Of a stretch of 64,000 bases of DNA, positions 33,250 to 44,898 are shown piece by piece (the stretch's first letter is position 1; each line of letters begins with the position of its first letter). The translations under genes and the position numbers were made by a program. The DNA is from Sequoia sempervirens (Eukaryota; Streptophyta; Pinopsida; Cupressales; Cupressaceae): assembly GCA_007258455.2 (NCBI GenBank), contig VDFB02262634.1:62001-126000 (forward strand), given 5' to 3'. The notes below the pieces were generated by a model that was given only the letters and a program-made list of their open reading frames with translations, was not told the origin of the DNA and ran no database searches.

Positions 33250-35300
33250 TCCCTTTTTTTTTTGCTGCCCTCTAGAGCCTCGTGGGTTCCTTTGGCATTT
33301 TGGGCTCTGGGGCAGTCCTAGGCACCTCTGGGCCCGGGCCTCTGGAGTTCCCCTTCCGGGCTTCCCCTTTGCGCTTGCCACCCTTTGTGGCGTCCCTCGG
33401 GTGTCTTTCTGCCCCTCGGGCTCTGCCCTGCCGCCCGCCAGCTGGAAATTACGCAAATCTCCTGGGCGGCGCCTGCTCCTTCGGGCCCCCATCCCTGGAA
33501 GTCTGCCTCCGGACTTCCATCCCGGGATCACCACCCACGCTGGCAATCCTTTGGTGGCTTCCTGGCCGCCGGGCCCCTCCCTGGCTTTCTCCCCCGTGGG
33601 TTTGTTTCCTCCGCCAGCCGTGGGGCTTACTGGGCCCGGTCGTCCGAAGTTCTGTCCCCGGAACTCTGTGACGGTTCCGCTGTTGTCCATGGTGGAACCC
33701 TGCCAACCTCCCGCCATCCGGGTCCTGGCCCGACTCTCGCCGCCGCCGCTTATCATCATGGAAATCTTTCGGCGGTGAACCTCCGCCTACTGTCTGCCCT
33801 CCGGTCCCCGGGGCTCTCTCCGTCGTGGCCATTAAAAGCTCGTAGAAATCAATGGTGGCCATCGCTTAACGTCTCTCCGGTCGCCAGGTCCTGGATTCTC
33901 TGCCACCGCTACTGACTCAATTTGAAATCCACCAACTTTTTGGCGCGGCCGTACCAGCATTTATTAAAGCATTAATGGCGCCTGGGGTATATAATGCCCG
34001 AGCCGCCAAAGTCATTGTCACATTGTGAATTGGAGCGAATTGCAGAGCCGAGCAGCAGGATCCTAGCACCTTCATTTGCCTCATGATTGTCGCCATCAAG
34101 CTCACTCCGACGATCCTCGGTGAATTCTATGCCTCCCCACTTAGCGTTTTCGAGGTAGGTCGTCACCGTTTGCCCTCCCGTGTATTTTTGTCATTTTGGG
34201 GAATTTTAATAAATTAAATAAATGGTTGAAATGAAGCAAATGGAAGAACGCCCTGTGGCGCCCATTACCCGTATCTTTGAAATTTCCCAAACCCCTTGGA
34301 ATGGCACTCACCGCTGACTCGGGACTTTTCTTGGTCGTGGCTGTTCTTGGTGCAGGGCGGTCGGGGATCCCGGGCCTGATGTTGGCCTTCGCCGCCCACC
34401 TCCGCCATTGAAATCAAACTCCAAATCCTCTTAGCGGAAAATCCGCCCTCCGGGCCCATTCCGTTGGATCTCCTCCCTCAGATTTCCGTTGGCCTTTCAC
34501 CACACATTAGCGACTAACACTGCTATGCTTACCGGTCCCCGGACCCCGCGGGCTTCTCCGCCGACGCCGTCTTCTTTTGAAGCCATTGATTTTGGCCCTC
34601 TGGGCCCCGCCTACAGGACTTTCGTGTTCAAAAGTTCGTGGATCTCCTTGCGTCTGAGTTTCTTTCCCGTCCGCCCGATTGCCGGGATCCGGGCTTGGTT
34701 TCTCCGTCTGGCATTTCTGGTTTCTGTTCACCGTCGCGAGACCCTTCAGGCCTGGCTGTCCGGAGTTCCATCCCCGGAACTCCGTGATGGTTCCACCGTC
34801 GCCCACGGCAGAACCCTGCCAGCTATTCACCCGCCGGGTCCTGAGGATCCCTTCGCCGCCGCCGTCACCCGATCGATGCCAAACCTCACGGCGGCTGTCA
34901 TCTCCCGTCTTTCCGCCTGCAGGGTCCTAGAGTCCACATCGCCGCCGCCGTTCAAATCAACGCAAAATTCAAGAGGCGACCTCCAGCTCTCGTCCTCCTG
35001 CCCTCCAAGCCTCGGTCCGCCCTTCGCTGCTGCTGATTGAACCATTGCTAAAAATGTCGCGGCGGCCGAAGCGCTGCATCCTCCCGGCTGCCGGGCCCCG
35101 GAGCTCTGAATGCCGCCTGGCCTAAATTTAATATGTCATGCTGGCCGTCCTTTCACTGCCCAGACCCCGCGCCTTAGACTTCCGTCACCGGACTTTTGTC
35201 TGCCGTCCGCCGTTGCCAGCTCCCTTCTCCTGTCTGCTTTCCTGCTTGAAACCTCTGGTGCCCATTTAATCGATCCAAACAAGCTCAAAACCACAATCTG
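33250..35300. repeat. GC- and CpG-rich segment of the element B LTR with diverged direct repeats
   Basis: This stretch is far richer in G+C than anything else in the window. Two units about 1.1 kb apart (33641-33755 and 34757-34866) share tccccggaactc, gtga, ggttcc, gaaccctgcca and cgccgccgccg. Overlapping ORFs on both strands are what unbiased GC-rich sequence gives and are not supported as genes. It could act as a promoter or enhancer for the LTR ORF. Confidence 0.65.
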
Positions 35301-35579
35301 ACTTCGAACCATGTCCTAAAATTTTCCCTTCTCCATCATGGGCCTCCTAAAACCTTAAAGTTTGACCAAGGAAGGTCTTCGGGAGCTCTTGACTACGTTT
35401 TCCCTTCCCGACAGCATTCCTGCTAGGGAAGTCTGGCCCTCTAGGCCCGGATTGTCCAAATGCTCTAAAATGAAATCGATATCATCTAAGGATAAAATTT
35501 ATGATATATTTGAATGATTATTTAGATGATATGCTCAAGATATGGACTAACATGAACGCTGTTGATGTTTTGTTGTGCT

Positions 35580-35605
35580 GACTTCGCCCTTTGCTTGCAG
35601 GATAT
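35580..35605 (+). promoter_or_regulatory. Candidate 3' splice site just before the LTR ORF
   Basis: A pyrimidine-rich run ending ccctttgcttgcag sits five bases before the first ATG at 35606. This fits a spliced message for the ORF. No donor was assigned. Confidence 0.45.
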
Positions 35606-38600
35606 ATGGAATCGGCTGCAGGAACTTCAGGGGTCTCCACCGAAAAGGACAAGGGCAAGAAATCAGGGAGAGCTGCTCAAGGAAAAGAAGATAAAGATCA
35701 AATGAAGTTTCAGTTCCAGGGTGAGCCACTCCAATCAAAGGTCTTGACGGACTGGAAAGAGATCTCAGATACCAACATCAGCCAAGTGGACATAGATGAG
35801 TTCACCTAGAGGGTCAAGGTCAACCCTAAAACAAAGAATGCTCGATTAATACGCCAAAGTGGAATCGCCAAAGCCGTCGGCTTCCCTCCCTCTCTCATAG
35901 CACCTGAACTAGTAATGGCTTGCCGAGAAGCCTACCAAATGGACACTAGAACAATCATGGATAAGGAGGGGAACATCCTCGCCGACATGTCGCCAGAAGG
36001 AATCACTAAAACATTTCACATTCCTACATTCCCACATATGGAGGTCCCCACTTTAGAGCAGTGTCAGGCGGTGTGGGATGCCAATCCATTGGGCTGCAAG
36101 AAATCAATTAACCTTTACTGGTTTAAGGAGAAATGGGGCAGCGCTGCGAAGGTTCCCCAAGAGCTGTTCCGCAGCGACTTCCACAAAGACTATCACGACC
36201 TGGTGACCATGTTGAGCAGGGTCATGGGTCTCCCAGCAGCCACCTACTTCCAAGAGTGGATGGCATATTACATCGAGTAGATCCTATGAGGGAACGAGGA
36301 CGTGAACACTAAGACCTCATTCGACTGGGGAGGCATCATTAGCAACTGCTTCCATGAGCAGTTTGTGAACATTAAGAAAAGCTCCAAGTTTTACATGACC
36401 TCGTACCTGGTATACTCCTTGGCAGGCCAAAGGCAATACAGTCGACTATTTGTGGCACCAGATCAGGGGCACAAGTGAGGGCTCAAGCCATTCGACAAGT
36501 ACCCTTAGCTTCAATACCGCAACTTTAAGGAGTACTGCAGGGTCAATGACGCCTTCACTGGCCACATCATTAGATTGGTCGCCGGAGACTTCGAAAGGAG
36601 GGTTTCCCATAGCACTAGGGCACTCTTGAAGGAGTATGCCTTCCTATACATCCAATTCCCTAAGTTCACCTACATCCGTGCCCAGGGATTCATAGAATGG
36701 CCGAACAAGTTGCCAAGATATCCTAACGACAGGATCATTCTCCTAGAGCTCTCCCGGCAGCTCCAGCACATCCAAGTCATGTTCGGCAACAAACATGTAG
36801 CAGGGATCCCCTATCCCATGACCCTCGGCTAGGGCCTGTATCGACTGCAGACATCCCAATGCACCGGCAACTCTGAGAAGGAGCTTAAGGAATATAACTT
36901 TGACTGGTACACGGCTCGCCCACGAAGGGACCCACATGGCCATGTCAGGAAGGCACTAGGGCCAGCATATGCTCACCAATACCACGTCGAAGACTTTTGG
37001 GCAGACTGCCAAGATGACAAGGAGGTCCGTGCAAGGCATTACATGTGCATGACCATGCATTTTTTGAGGAAAGTGCAACTGTTCCAGGTGCTGGACCAGC
37101 TCGAGGAAGACGAGTCTACAATAGTGCACCCAAGGTACCCTGTGGTTGCCAACTTGGCAATCCCCTCCATAGACTGGGATGAGCAAGAGGTAGATGACAT
37201 GGACACTATCACCCAGCCTATCATAGCTCGCACTAAGGAGTGGGTCAATGGGCAGGTGGCGCAACTGAAACAACAAGGAGTAGTCCTCACCTATGAGGCA
37301 CTCAAGAGCGAGCCGGGCATCACGGAGGACGTTGCCACCTCTACATCAGCAGGTGAGACTTCTAAGTCTCCCCCCGTAACTAGGTCTTAGAAAAGGAAGG
37401 GAACAGAAACAACACAGTCTACGAACCCCAAAGAACAAGCGAAGAAAGACACGGGAGGCTCATCTCCCAAGAGGCTCAGGCAGACAGTGACCACAATAGA
37501 AGTGCAGCCTCCCTTGCTTCTCCCTCCCCCGGCTGGTGCACCGCCTGCCTCTCAGGCCGCAATCGCCTCTTCTCCGCAGGTGATGGACATTTCTGTCCAC
37601 CTTGCCTCTTCGCCCCCGGCTGGGTCAATAATAAGCGTCGACTCCTCTTCAGGCATGACCACTCCCCCTTCCTCTTCTGCTGCTATGTCACCCATTACCT
37701 CCCTGCCTCTGGCAATAATAGCATCACCTGTCCCCCTTTCCACTATACCCAAGGCTATCACGCGACACCTACAGAGTCTTCCTCCTGAGCTCTCACAAAT
37801 CCTAATGGATCCCGCACTCTAGGCGGCCCTTGCCCAAGCCCTCGCAACAGCTCAGCCTTCACAACCACCAACAGGGCCACCAGCCATGGAGGCCACAATG
37901 CAAATCTCGAAAGAGTTGGAGGAGCGAGAGCAAGAAGCCTCAAGACCTATGGAAGAAGAGGCCGATGATTACTACGAGCACCCCGAGTACGAACACAAAA
38001 CCATCGACAAGGTGGCCTATGAGGAAGAAGAGACAGGCTCTTCCAAGAGCAGGGATGAAGAGGATGGCTCAGGTGCCAAGGAGATTATTCAAGCTTTTGA
38101 TGAGGACGTTGAGGAGGAGTCGGCTCAGCAGCCGAAGGATGTTGGGGAGGAGGGACAGCCACAAGAGGAGCAACCTGAAAAGGATATCACTGAGGCTGAG
38201 ACCCATGTTGTGAAGAGCCCCGAGGCCGAGGTTGTTGAAGACAAGAAAGAAGAAGAGGTGGCGGGAGAAGAAGATCCCACCGAGGTATTGTCCACCAAGC
38301 TGCCCGTCAGGCACCTCGTATTCGTTCAGGACTCTGACGAGGAGGAGGACGCTGCTAAAGAGAAAGAGGAGCCTCAAAAAGAGGAGGCAGAAGTCTTGCC
38401 CCTAACTGAAGAGGGTGACGGCAGCCATGATGCACCCAAGGACAAATCTACTATGATTGATTGGTTGGAAAGACAGCTAGAAAAGACTACCCCAACGCTG
38501 AAGGACCCGAGGTCAAGATAGGAAGCCATCTTGGCTCGATCCCTGACCACAACGAAGAAGGAGAAGAAGCCTAAGGTCAGATCTAGGATAACCATGGACG

Positions 38601-39634
38601 CTTCCGGCTCCCGGGCAGCACAAACAGCAACGCCAACTGTTGGCCAAGCCGAGGTGAGTTACAACATCTCAACCATTGACCTAGGGACAGCAACTAGAGA
38701 GCAAAAGGTTGAACATCTGGAAGAATCGGTGGCCATGGTGGTGCACTTGATCAAGCAGAACAAGGTCACCAAGGACGAGATCAAGGCGCAAGTTGCTACC
38801 CTAACTGACTACATTTAGCAGTGGTCCTTAGTGGATGACCTGCCCACTACCTCTACAGCCGCAGTGTAGTTACTCTCCAAGGAGAAGATAGATAAACTAG
38901 AAAGGAGGAAGAACTTGGAGAGGACCATTAAGGATTGGTTCCAACAGGTCATAAGCATCAGAAACGTGGGAATCAGCGTGGCTGTGCAGATAGCCAACAA
39001 GTTCCTGGACCTGATCCAGTCCCTAGAGAGCACGAAGAAGCTCTGCACTAATTCTCCCGCCATCTATGACTCCACCTACCCAAAAATTGAAGCCATCCTT
39101 CAGATGCTAGAGAACACGTGGGAAGAAAAGCTAGAGCTGAAAAAAAAGGATCACTGGTTGGTGGACATATGGCGCAGAGACCTCGACAACCGAAAGGAGA
39201 GGTTAGAGCAGATCCAGAGTAGGGTGGATCCGGATATCGAATGGATTAAGGAAATCCGGGTAGAATGCGCCCAATACCTTAAATTGATGACGGGCTATGA
39301 TATGCCCACAGTGCAAATGGACGCAGAAAAAGTCAAGCCATACTTCCAGGAGAAGATGAAGGACGGGACAACCTGAGAAATTACCATGGAATTCCTAAGT
39401 TTTGCCGCTCGTGCCTTTGATCGATCAGAGTTATTCAGAGACCAAGCCTCGAAGTATGACGAAGATTGGAAGCTGCTAGAAGAGAATGCCAAAGAGTGGA
39501 GTTATCAGGCGTTAAGATGCGAGATCCTCGAGGTAGACAAGCTTCAGGCCGTCATCCTCAAGTACATTGAACACACAGCTTCCGAAGAGCAAGAGGACAG
39601 CCCAACCAAGGAAGAAGACCTCCCTGAAGAGTAG
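35606..39634 (+). pseudogene. LTR-encoded ORF of element B (U3), about 1,340 codons, decayed
   Basis: The ATG at 35606 (MESAAGTSGVSTEKD) opens one frame that holds to 39634 with no frameshift, interrupted by about a dozen nonsense codons (for example 35807, 36278, 36287, 38519, 38816, 38867, 39374). Codons 1-600 look globular (ILADMSPEGITKTFHIP, WGSAAKVPQELF, YIRAQGFIEWPNKLPRYP). A Ser/Pro-rich linker with basic clusters follows, then a long Glu-rich segment around 37900-38450, then a helical, coiled-coil-like C-terminus with charged heptad-like runs. There is no signal peptide and no obvious membrane span. I cannot name a domain. The layout parallels element A ORF3. Because it lies upstream of the LTR TATA box it would be carried at the 3' end of genomic RNA, or be made from its own promoter. 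Confidence 0.78.
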
Positions 39635-39767
39635 CTATAGCCAAGAAGACAACAATTAGCTACAGGACGAAAGAGCAATAGTGTCATCCACTAGATGACG
39701 AAATAGGGAAAGGACAAAGAATATTTTTAAATTGTAAATCTATTTGGGGGAAGGTGAAACCGTATTT

Positions 39768-39811
39768 TGTAATGAATCTTGGCCACACAATTGTAATGAA
39801 TCTTAGCCATT
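39768..39811 (+). promoter_or_regulatory. 23-bp direct repeat upstream of the element B TATA box
   Basis: Two consecutive copies of ttgtaatgaatcttggcca-type sequence lie just upstream of the TATA box, and both are kept in the 3' LTR (about 50239-50282). Candidate promoter-proximal element. Confidence 0.5.
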
Positions 39812-39830
39812 CATTTAACTTTTGGAAAAC

Positions 39831-39838
39831 TATAAATA
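39831..39838 (+). promoter_or_regulatory. TATA box of element B 5' LTR
   Basis: tataaata with downstream gagcactctc. Repeated in the 3' LTR at 50302-50309. Transcription would start about 30 bases downstream, making everything before it U3, including the long ORF. Confidence 0.7.
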
Positions 39839-40734
39839 GAGCACTCTCATTTGCAAAAGGGAGAGTTGAGTTGTTGTAAAGGCATGCTGTAGAAATTTAT
39901 AAGAAATATCATTGACTTGGTGTATTTCCTTGATTTCTCTCATGTCATTTGATTCATTTCTCCAATATTTGATGTTTAGCTTAGATCTCTTTGCTGTTTA
40001 GTCAGCTGATTATGTTATTTGGGTAAATCTTAGGAATGTTGTTGGGTGATTGTGAAAATTCCTGCTTTGTTGATGATCCTTTAGTCCATACTTTTTGCTG
40101 TTTGCTAAAGGTAGATAGCTGTGCAAAGTTAGTCTTGACTCAATTTGAAGCTGTTCCAAACATTCATTCTTAATTCATGCATGTATATGGTGGATGAAGG
40201 ATGAAATATCTGCAGCCCTTAAAAGATAGCACAATTTCCATGATACTGTGAAATCCCTGGTTAAGTGAGATATTGTTTTGAAGAATTGTCCATTGTAGGA
40301 ACTCCATTGTCACTATTCATTGCAAGCTTCAAACTTAGGAACTTTTCCTTCCCTTCGCTCTTTTTCCACTTTTTTAGAAACTGAACAATACCAAGGTTCA
40401 TTGCACATTGTAAAGTCAAATCTGACAACTAAATAGAGTTTAAGACTGATGTTTGAACCTACAACCAACACATAACTGCCTTCATACTAAGGACTCCTTT
40501 CAAAGATCCAACTCCATGCTTCACATCCACACTTTGTATTTCTGTAAGATAGCCTTGTGATTCCAGCACATCACATCAAACTATTGGGGTATCTAAGCAC
40601 TGTCATGACCTGACATTCGAGAGACCTTGGGATAGTGTTCTACAATCTGATTGTGGAAGATTGTCTTTCAAGAGAGGTAGTGCACCTACGCACTTCCTGT
40701 GTTGAGAGGTGCATAAAAAACACATCAACAAAAC

Positions 40735-40753
40735 TGGCGCTAAAAGGAAGGCC
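40735..40753 (+). other. Primer-binding site of element B
   Basis: tggcgctaaaaggaaggcc begins four bases after the LTR end. The TGG start fits a tRNA CCA end. I cannot assign the tRNA from memory. Confidence 0.65.
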
Positions 40754-43077
40754 ACGATCGAAATACTAAGCTACAGGATAAAGCGAAGCTCGATCGAATC
40801 GGATCATTCTCCCCGAAGAGGTTTCAGAGAGTTCTACGATTAGCACCAAACAAGGGAGAATTTGAAGAATTGCAGCCTCCCACAAGGGCAAAATGAGCAC
40901 AAGGAAGCAGCTCCGCCTCTTCCTCTTCCTCCATCCCATCTACCTCCATTTCACCCCTGCCTTCATTTGGCTGGCCTTCATCTTCCACCCAACCATCTCA
41001 AACAACATTGGCACATCTTACCTCTGGCAGCCAGGGGTTCGCTCCTCTCCCGGCCCTTTCAGCCCAAGGCACAGTCAAGACAGCCATAGCTCAGGGGCAG
41101 CCCGATATTGTGGTTGTATTGCCAATACAGCCCCAAGTCCCTATTTTTCAATAGTAGGTGCCACCTCTGCCTCCCCCCATGGCTTGGCTTGCACATAACC
41201 CTTCTCTGATACATTTTGCAGTCTACAATGATATGCCCAAGAATCCAGAGGGCTTTTGTTCGAGGTTCCATCCACGTGACATGCAAATAACAGCTGAAGA
41301 GCATATCAAGATATTTGAAACGGCGATCACCGAAATGCAAGTGGACTACAAGGACGTTGCGTGTCGCCTTTTTCCGCATTCGTTGGGAGAAGAGGCCTTC
41401 TACTGGTACATTAATTTGCCGAGGGGATCCATCACCTTATGGACCCTGATGAAGAATGCCTTTCTACAAAAATACAAGATCCCTGTCAACCCCGCGGACC
41501 TTTACCAACAGTTCATGTCCGTCAGAAGGGAGGTCAACGAACCTATCGGCTCCTTCAATGACCGCTTCCATCGGGCTCACATGAGGCTCCAGGATCCTTA
41601 CGTCCATAATGATGCGGCAACTCTCCCCATCTATTACGCGGCCCTGGACAACCTCACGTCGGCCTTGGTGAAAAGGATGTGCCCACTGCCCGCTACCCTA
41701 CTGGCCGCCTATGCAGAAGCTGTCGTCGCAAGTGCGGACTTGGGACAAAATATCTCCGGCCCGTTGCCCTCTTTGGAGCTTGTCACCCACCCAATGCAGG
41801 TTCAGGGGCTTAATCAGGCGTTTTCTCACCAAACTCCTCTCATGAACCAGGTGCCTCAATTGTCCATGGTGCCGCATCCGGGGCAGCCATTGAATTATGC
41901 GCCTCCCGCGACTTCCTATTTGCAGTCCTAGTAGTAGTACAACTATTTCCAGATGGCTCCGCAACAACAAACGTATTCCCAACAGCCCCAGGTGCCATTG
42001 TATTTGTCAGGACCAGACTTTCCTCCAGCCTATCAAAATCAGCCAGTGGCCCTGCCCACTTTTCTCCAAAATCCAGCCCCGTCGCCTGGAGGTGCGACCG
42101 AGAAGGACAAACTAGAGGAGCTAACAGAAATGATCAAGAAGATGTCCATGGAGATGACACATGTAAAGAACCAGAATAATCAGTTGTAGGCCTCCCAATG
42201 CAATTTTTAGGCCAATCTCAATAGGGACAGTTGAGACAATAGAGACAATAGGGACAATCATGAAGTAGGCACCTCCTCCGGGCAGAATTATGAGAGGGGG
42301 CAGAACTCCAATCAAAATGCAGAAAGGAGGCCTTCTCAGAGGCAGAATCGCACGTGGAACACCAGGCCCAAAAATGGTGGTGTCCCCACGCCATTCGATC
42401 AACTGGCAAGCAACAACAAAACATCCAGTGGCATGTACCTCACCGAAGCAGCTTTGTCTGGATGGTGTCGACTTCATAAAACCAACAGGCATTCTGAGCG
42501 GGATTGTCCCGAGTTCCAGACAGTTGCTAAAATCTTCTAGGTGGAGGTACAAAATGCCATCGACAATGCCAACTGCAGGGACATCATCCCATCTGAACCT
42601 TATGACTCCTCCTGTCTCGTGGTCAATCAGGCACCGTTTCCATGAGGAGACTGCAATGAGCCCGAATTCGAGCCTACTCCTACTAAGGATGAGAAAGCAC
42701 AAGAGGTGAGTAATGAACAAACCTTGACTCAACTTTGTGATTCAGTAGATAATGGTCTAGTAGATGAAGAAGAACCATTTGTGGATGAGGTCGACATGTT
42801 CCATCAACGGTCGAGTCCCTACTTCCTTAGAAATAGGTAAGCAGGTGGACCTTTCACAACTTCTACCCCACCAAACAACTTTGCCACTCCGCCTGATCCA
42901 AATGCCAGTAATAACCCTAGGCTTCCTCGTATACCTGCCCAATACCTCAACAAAAATCAATCTCAAAATTAGTCACAAAATCAGCCTCAAAGCCAACCCC
43001 AAAATCCATCTGGACAAGCGAAGGTCCAGCCCCCTAGTTCTCCCATAGGCCAAGCTTTTAGCTCTAAAATCGAGGAA
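40754..43077 (+). pseudogene. Element B gag
   Basis: The frame shared with pol is already open at the primer-binding site. The first in-frame ATG I see is at 41179, after a TGA (40894) and two TAGs (41152-41157), so the true start may be upstream. Capsid-like motifs: GFCSRFHPRDMQITAEEH, ACRLFPHSLGEEAFYWY, YKIPVNPADLYQQF. A Cys/His motif (CRLHKTNRHSERDC) suits the zinc-binding end of Tat-type gag. Pro/Gln-rich stretches follow. Nonsense codons include three consecutive TAGs at 41929-41937, readable as CAGCAGCAG before decay. Confidence 0.82.
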
Positions 43078-44430
43078 ATGGGTGAATACATGGTAGAAGA
43101 ATTCAAGAAGGTAAAAATTAGTTTGTTAGCCTTCGAATTACTCAAGGTTCCTGCCATGAGGCACGCTTTCTTTAGGGTTCTCAATGGGACCCCATCCTCT
43201 AATTCGACACAAGAGACCCCAGCCAAGAGGGTAACCTTTGAGGAGCCTAGGAAAGAACAGGAAATACAGGACAATACCGGAAGAAGGAACAATGCAACCG
43301 TAAATCAGTCAGCAAGTAGATACATTGAAAAGGAGCCAGAAAGGGCTAGTAGACAACCTCCCAAGGACCAGCAATTTAAGCAAACCAAGGATATGGGCAG
43401 TGATAGGAACAAAGGCCAAATAGCTCAAATGGACACACCTGTGGGCATCCTCCAAGGGAGACCAGAAACTCCCCCTTTCCTGACTACCATTAGGGTCTTT
43501 GGGAAGAACTTGCACAACTGCCTACTCGATTCAGGCACATCTGCCAACGTCATGCCTTTGGCCATATGTAGGGCTCTTTGCATCACCCCCACACCTTCAA
43601 AGAGAAAGGTGACCCAGCTAGACAAAACAGAGATCAACATTATGGGTGAAATAAACTGCATCCCCATGCAAATTGCTGCGGACCACCGGATACATCAGGT
43701 CATTGATATCCAAGTGGCAGACATTCCCGATGCTTATGGAATTATTTTAGGGAGGGAGTTCACCAAGGCACTGAATGGATACACCACCACAGACCTTTCT
43801 CACATGTGGCTGCCATGGAAGGGGCTGCCAAATCAGATCCGTATTGACTGTGAGCCCCGTATGAAGTATATGATCACGAAATACAATAATCTCGGCGAGG
43901 TGTTGTTCGCTGAGACCGACTTAGGGAATTATCGCCCTTTTTCTTACCAAAATGAGGTTGAGCTTCAGGAAGAATGTGCAGATGAAGTATTGCTAGTATT
44001 GTGTAGTCCTTCGACCAATTCTACACAAATACCCATAGATACAGGAATTTTGGTAGAAGCTGATGATGAGTCAGATAAAAATGACGACTTGGGATTACTC
44101 GATGGCTTCCAGGAGTTCATGGAAAAGTGTGTAACGGATCAGCTCAGCCTAGGAGCTAGAATGAATTTCCAGGATCTCTTATTGCCGAACTGGTGCAGGG
44201 TTCATAACGCTGCTCACTCTGAGTTCGACTACTGCTTGTGCCAAGCAGTAGTGGAGCATGTTAAGAAAGCCGCTGCTCCTCCAACAAAAACACAAAAGGA
44301 GACACTAGCAGAACCGCCTGCTGATCATTGCCTCGACCCGGAAAGCCCCCCTAAGATCACAAGACCCGCCATCCAGCCAAAAGGGAATGGAGGCTCAATT
44401 AGACCCAAAGATATGGAATCCTCCACGTGC
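43078..44430 (+). pseudogene. Element B protease region
   Basis: The same frame is open for 454 codons. The retropepsin motif is intact (CLLDSGTSANVMP), followed by GIILGREFTKALNGY. About 200 further residues lead to the RNase H-like domain (CRVHNAAHSEFDYC is a second Cys/His pair here). Unlike element A the catalytic DSG is kept. Confidence 0.85.
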
Positions 44431-44898
44431 TGGACGCTCTGATTTGATGGATCAAAGTCAAGGCAAGGAGCTGGAGCAGGGATTGAACTCATCAGTCCAA
44501 CGGGTAAGACATTTCTCGCTGCCCATCGATTGCAGTTTTATTGCACCAATAATGTAGCAGAATATGAGGCCTTAGTCCTTGGTCTTCTTATGGCCTTGAA
44601 GAAAAATGTGAAAGTACTGCAAGTTTTCAAGGATTTCGCACTTGTAGTTAAGCAGGTCAGGAAATTGTACTCTTGTCATGATCGGAGACTGACAAATTAT
44701 AGGCACAGGGTTTGGGATCTCTTAGAGGGCCTAGATGCATTCAACATACAATTGATCCCTCGTACTCAGAATCGCACGACTGATGCCTTGGCTCAAGCAG
44801 CTAGCACATTACAGCCCCTCTCTTTATCTGGGCTCAAGAAATTCACTGTCGAGCTAACATCTATGCCATCAGTCCCAGATAATGTCATGCACCTATAG
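44431..44898 (+). pseudogene. Archaeal-type RNase H (aRNH) domain of element B, N-terminal to RT
   Basis: After a TGA (44440-44442) the frame reads FDGSKSRQGAGAGIELISP, FYCTNNVAEYEALVLGLL, VFKDFALVVKQVRKLYS, IPRTQNRTTDALAQAAS. These are the four acidic positions and flanks of the aRNH seen in Tat elements. The usual Gypsy RNase H is still present after RT, so the polyprotein has two. In the Tat elements I remember the aRNH follows RT and RNase H; here it precedes RT. Confidence 0.8.

Larger units (their letters stand above)
33091..40730 (+). repeat. Element B 5' LTR, about 7.64 kb
   Basis: It starts tgttgtgccctcag next to the TSD and ends gcataaaaaacacatcaaca just before the primer-binding site. 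The element's last bases (51185-51204) are nearly the same (gcataaaaaacacatgaaca), fixing the LTR end. 38329-40730 aligns with 48787-51204; the first 5.2 kb has no partner in the 3' LTR. TATA is at 39831. Layout: GC-rich part, splice acceptor, long ORF, promoter, R and U5. Confidence 0.82.

Noticed and set aside
33238..33915. Overlapping ORFs of 130-190 codons on both strands
   Set aside because: They lie in GC-rich, stop-poor sequence, overlap on both strands and show no domain or conserved pattern; composition explains them.
34489..35045. ORF of 183 codons and its opposite-strand partners
   Set aside because: Same GC-rich segment. It partly repeats the 33641-33755 unit at DNA level but not in a preserved protein frame.
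37552..37761. Minus-strand ORFs opposite the LTR ORF of element B
   Set aside because: Mirror frames of a Ser/Pro-rich coding stretch; the plus frame is continuous over 4 kb and explains them.
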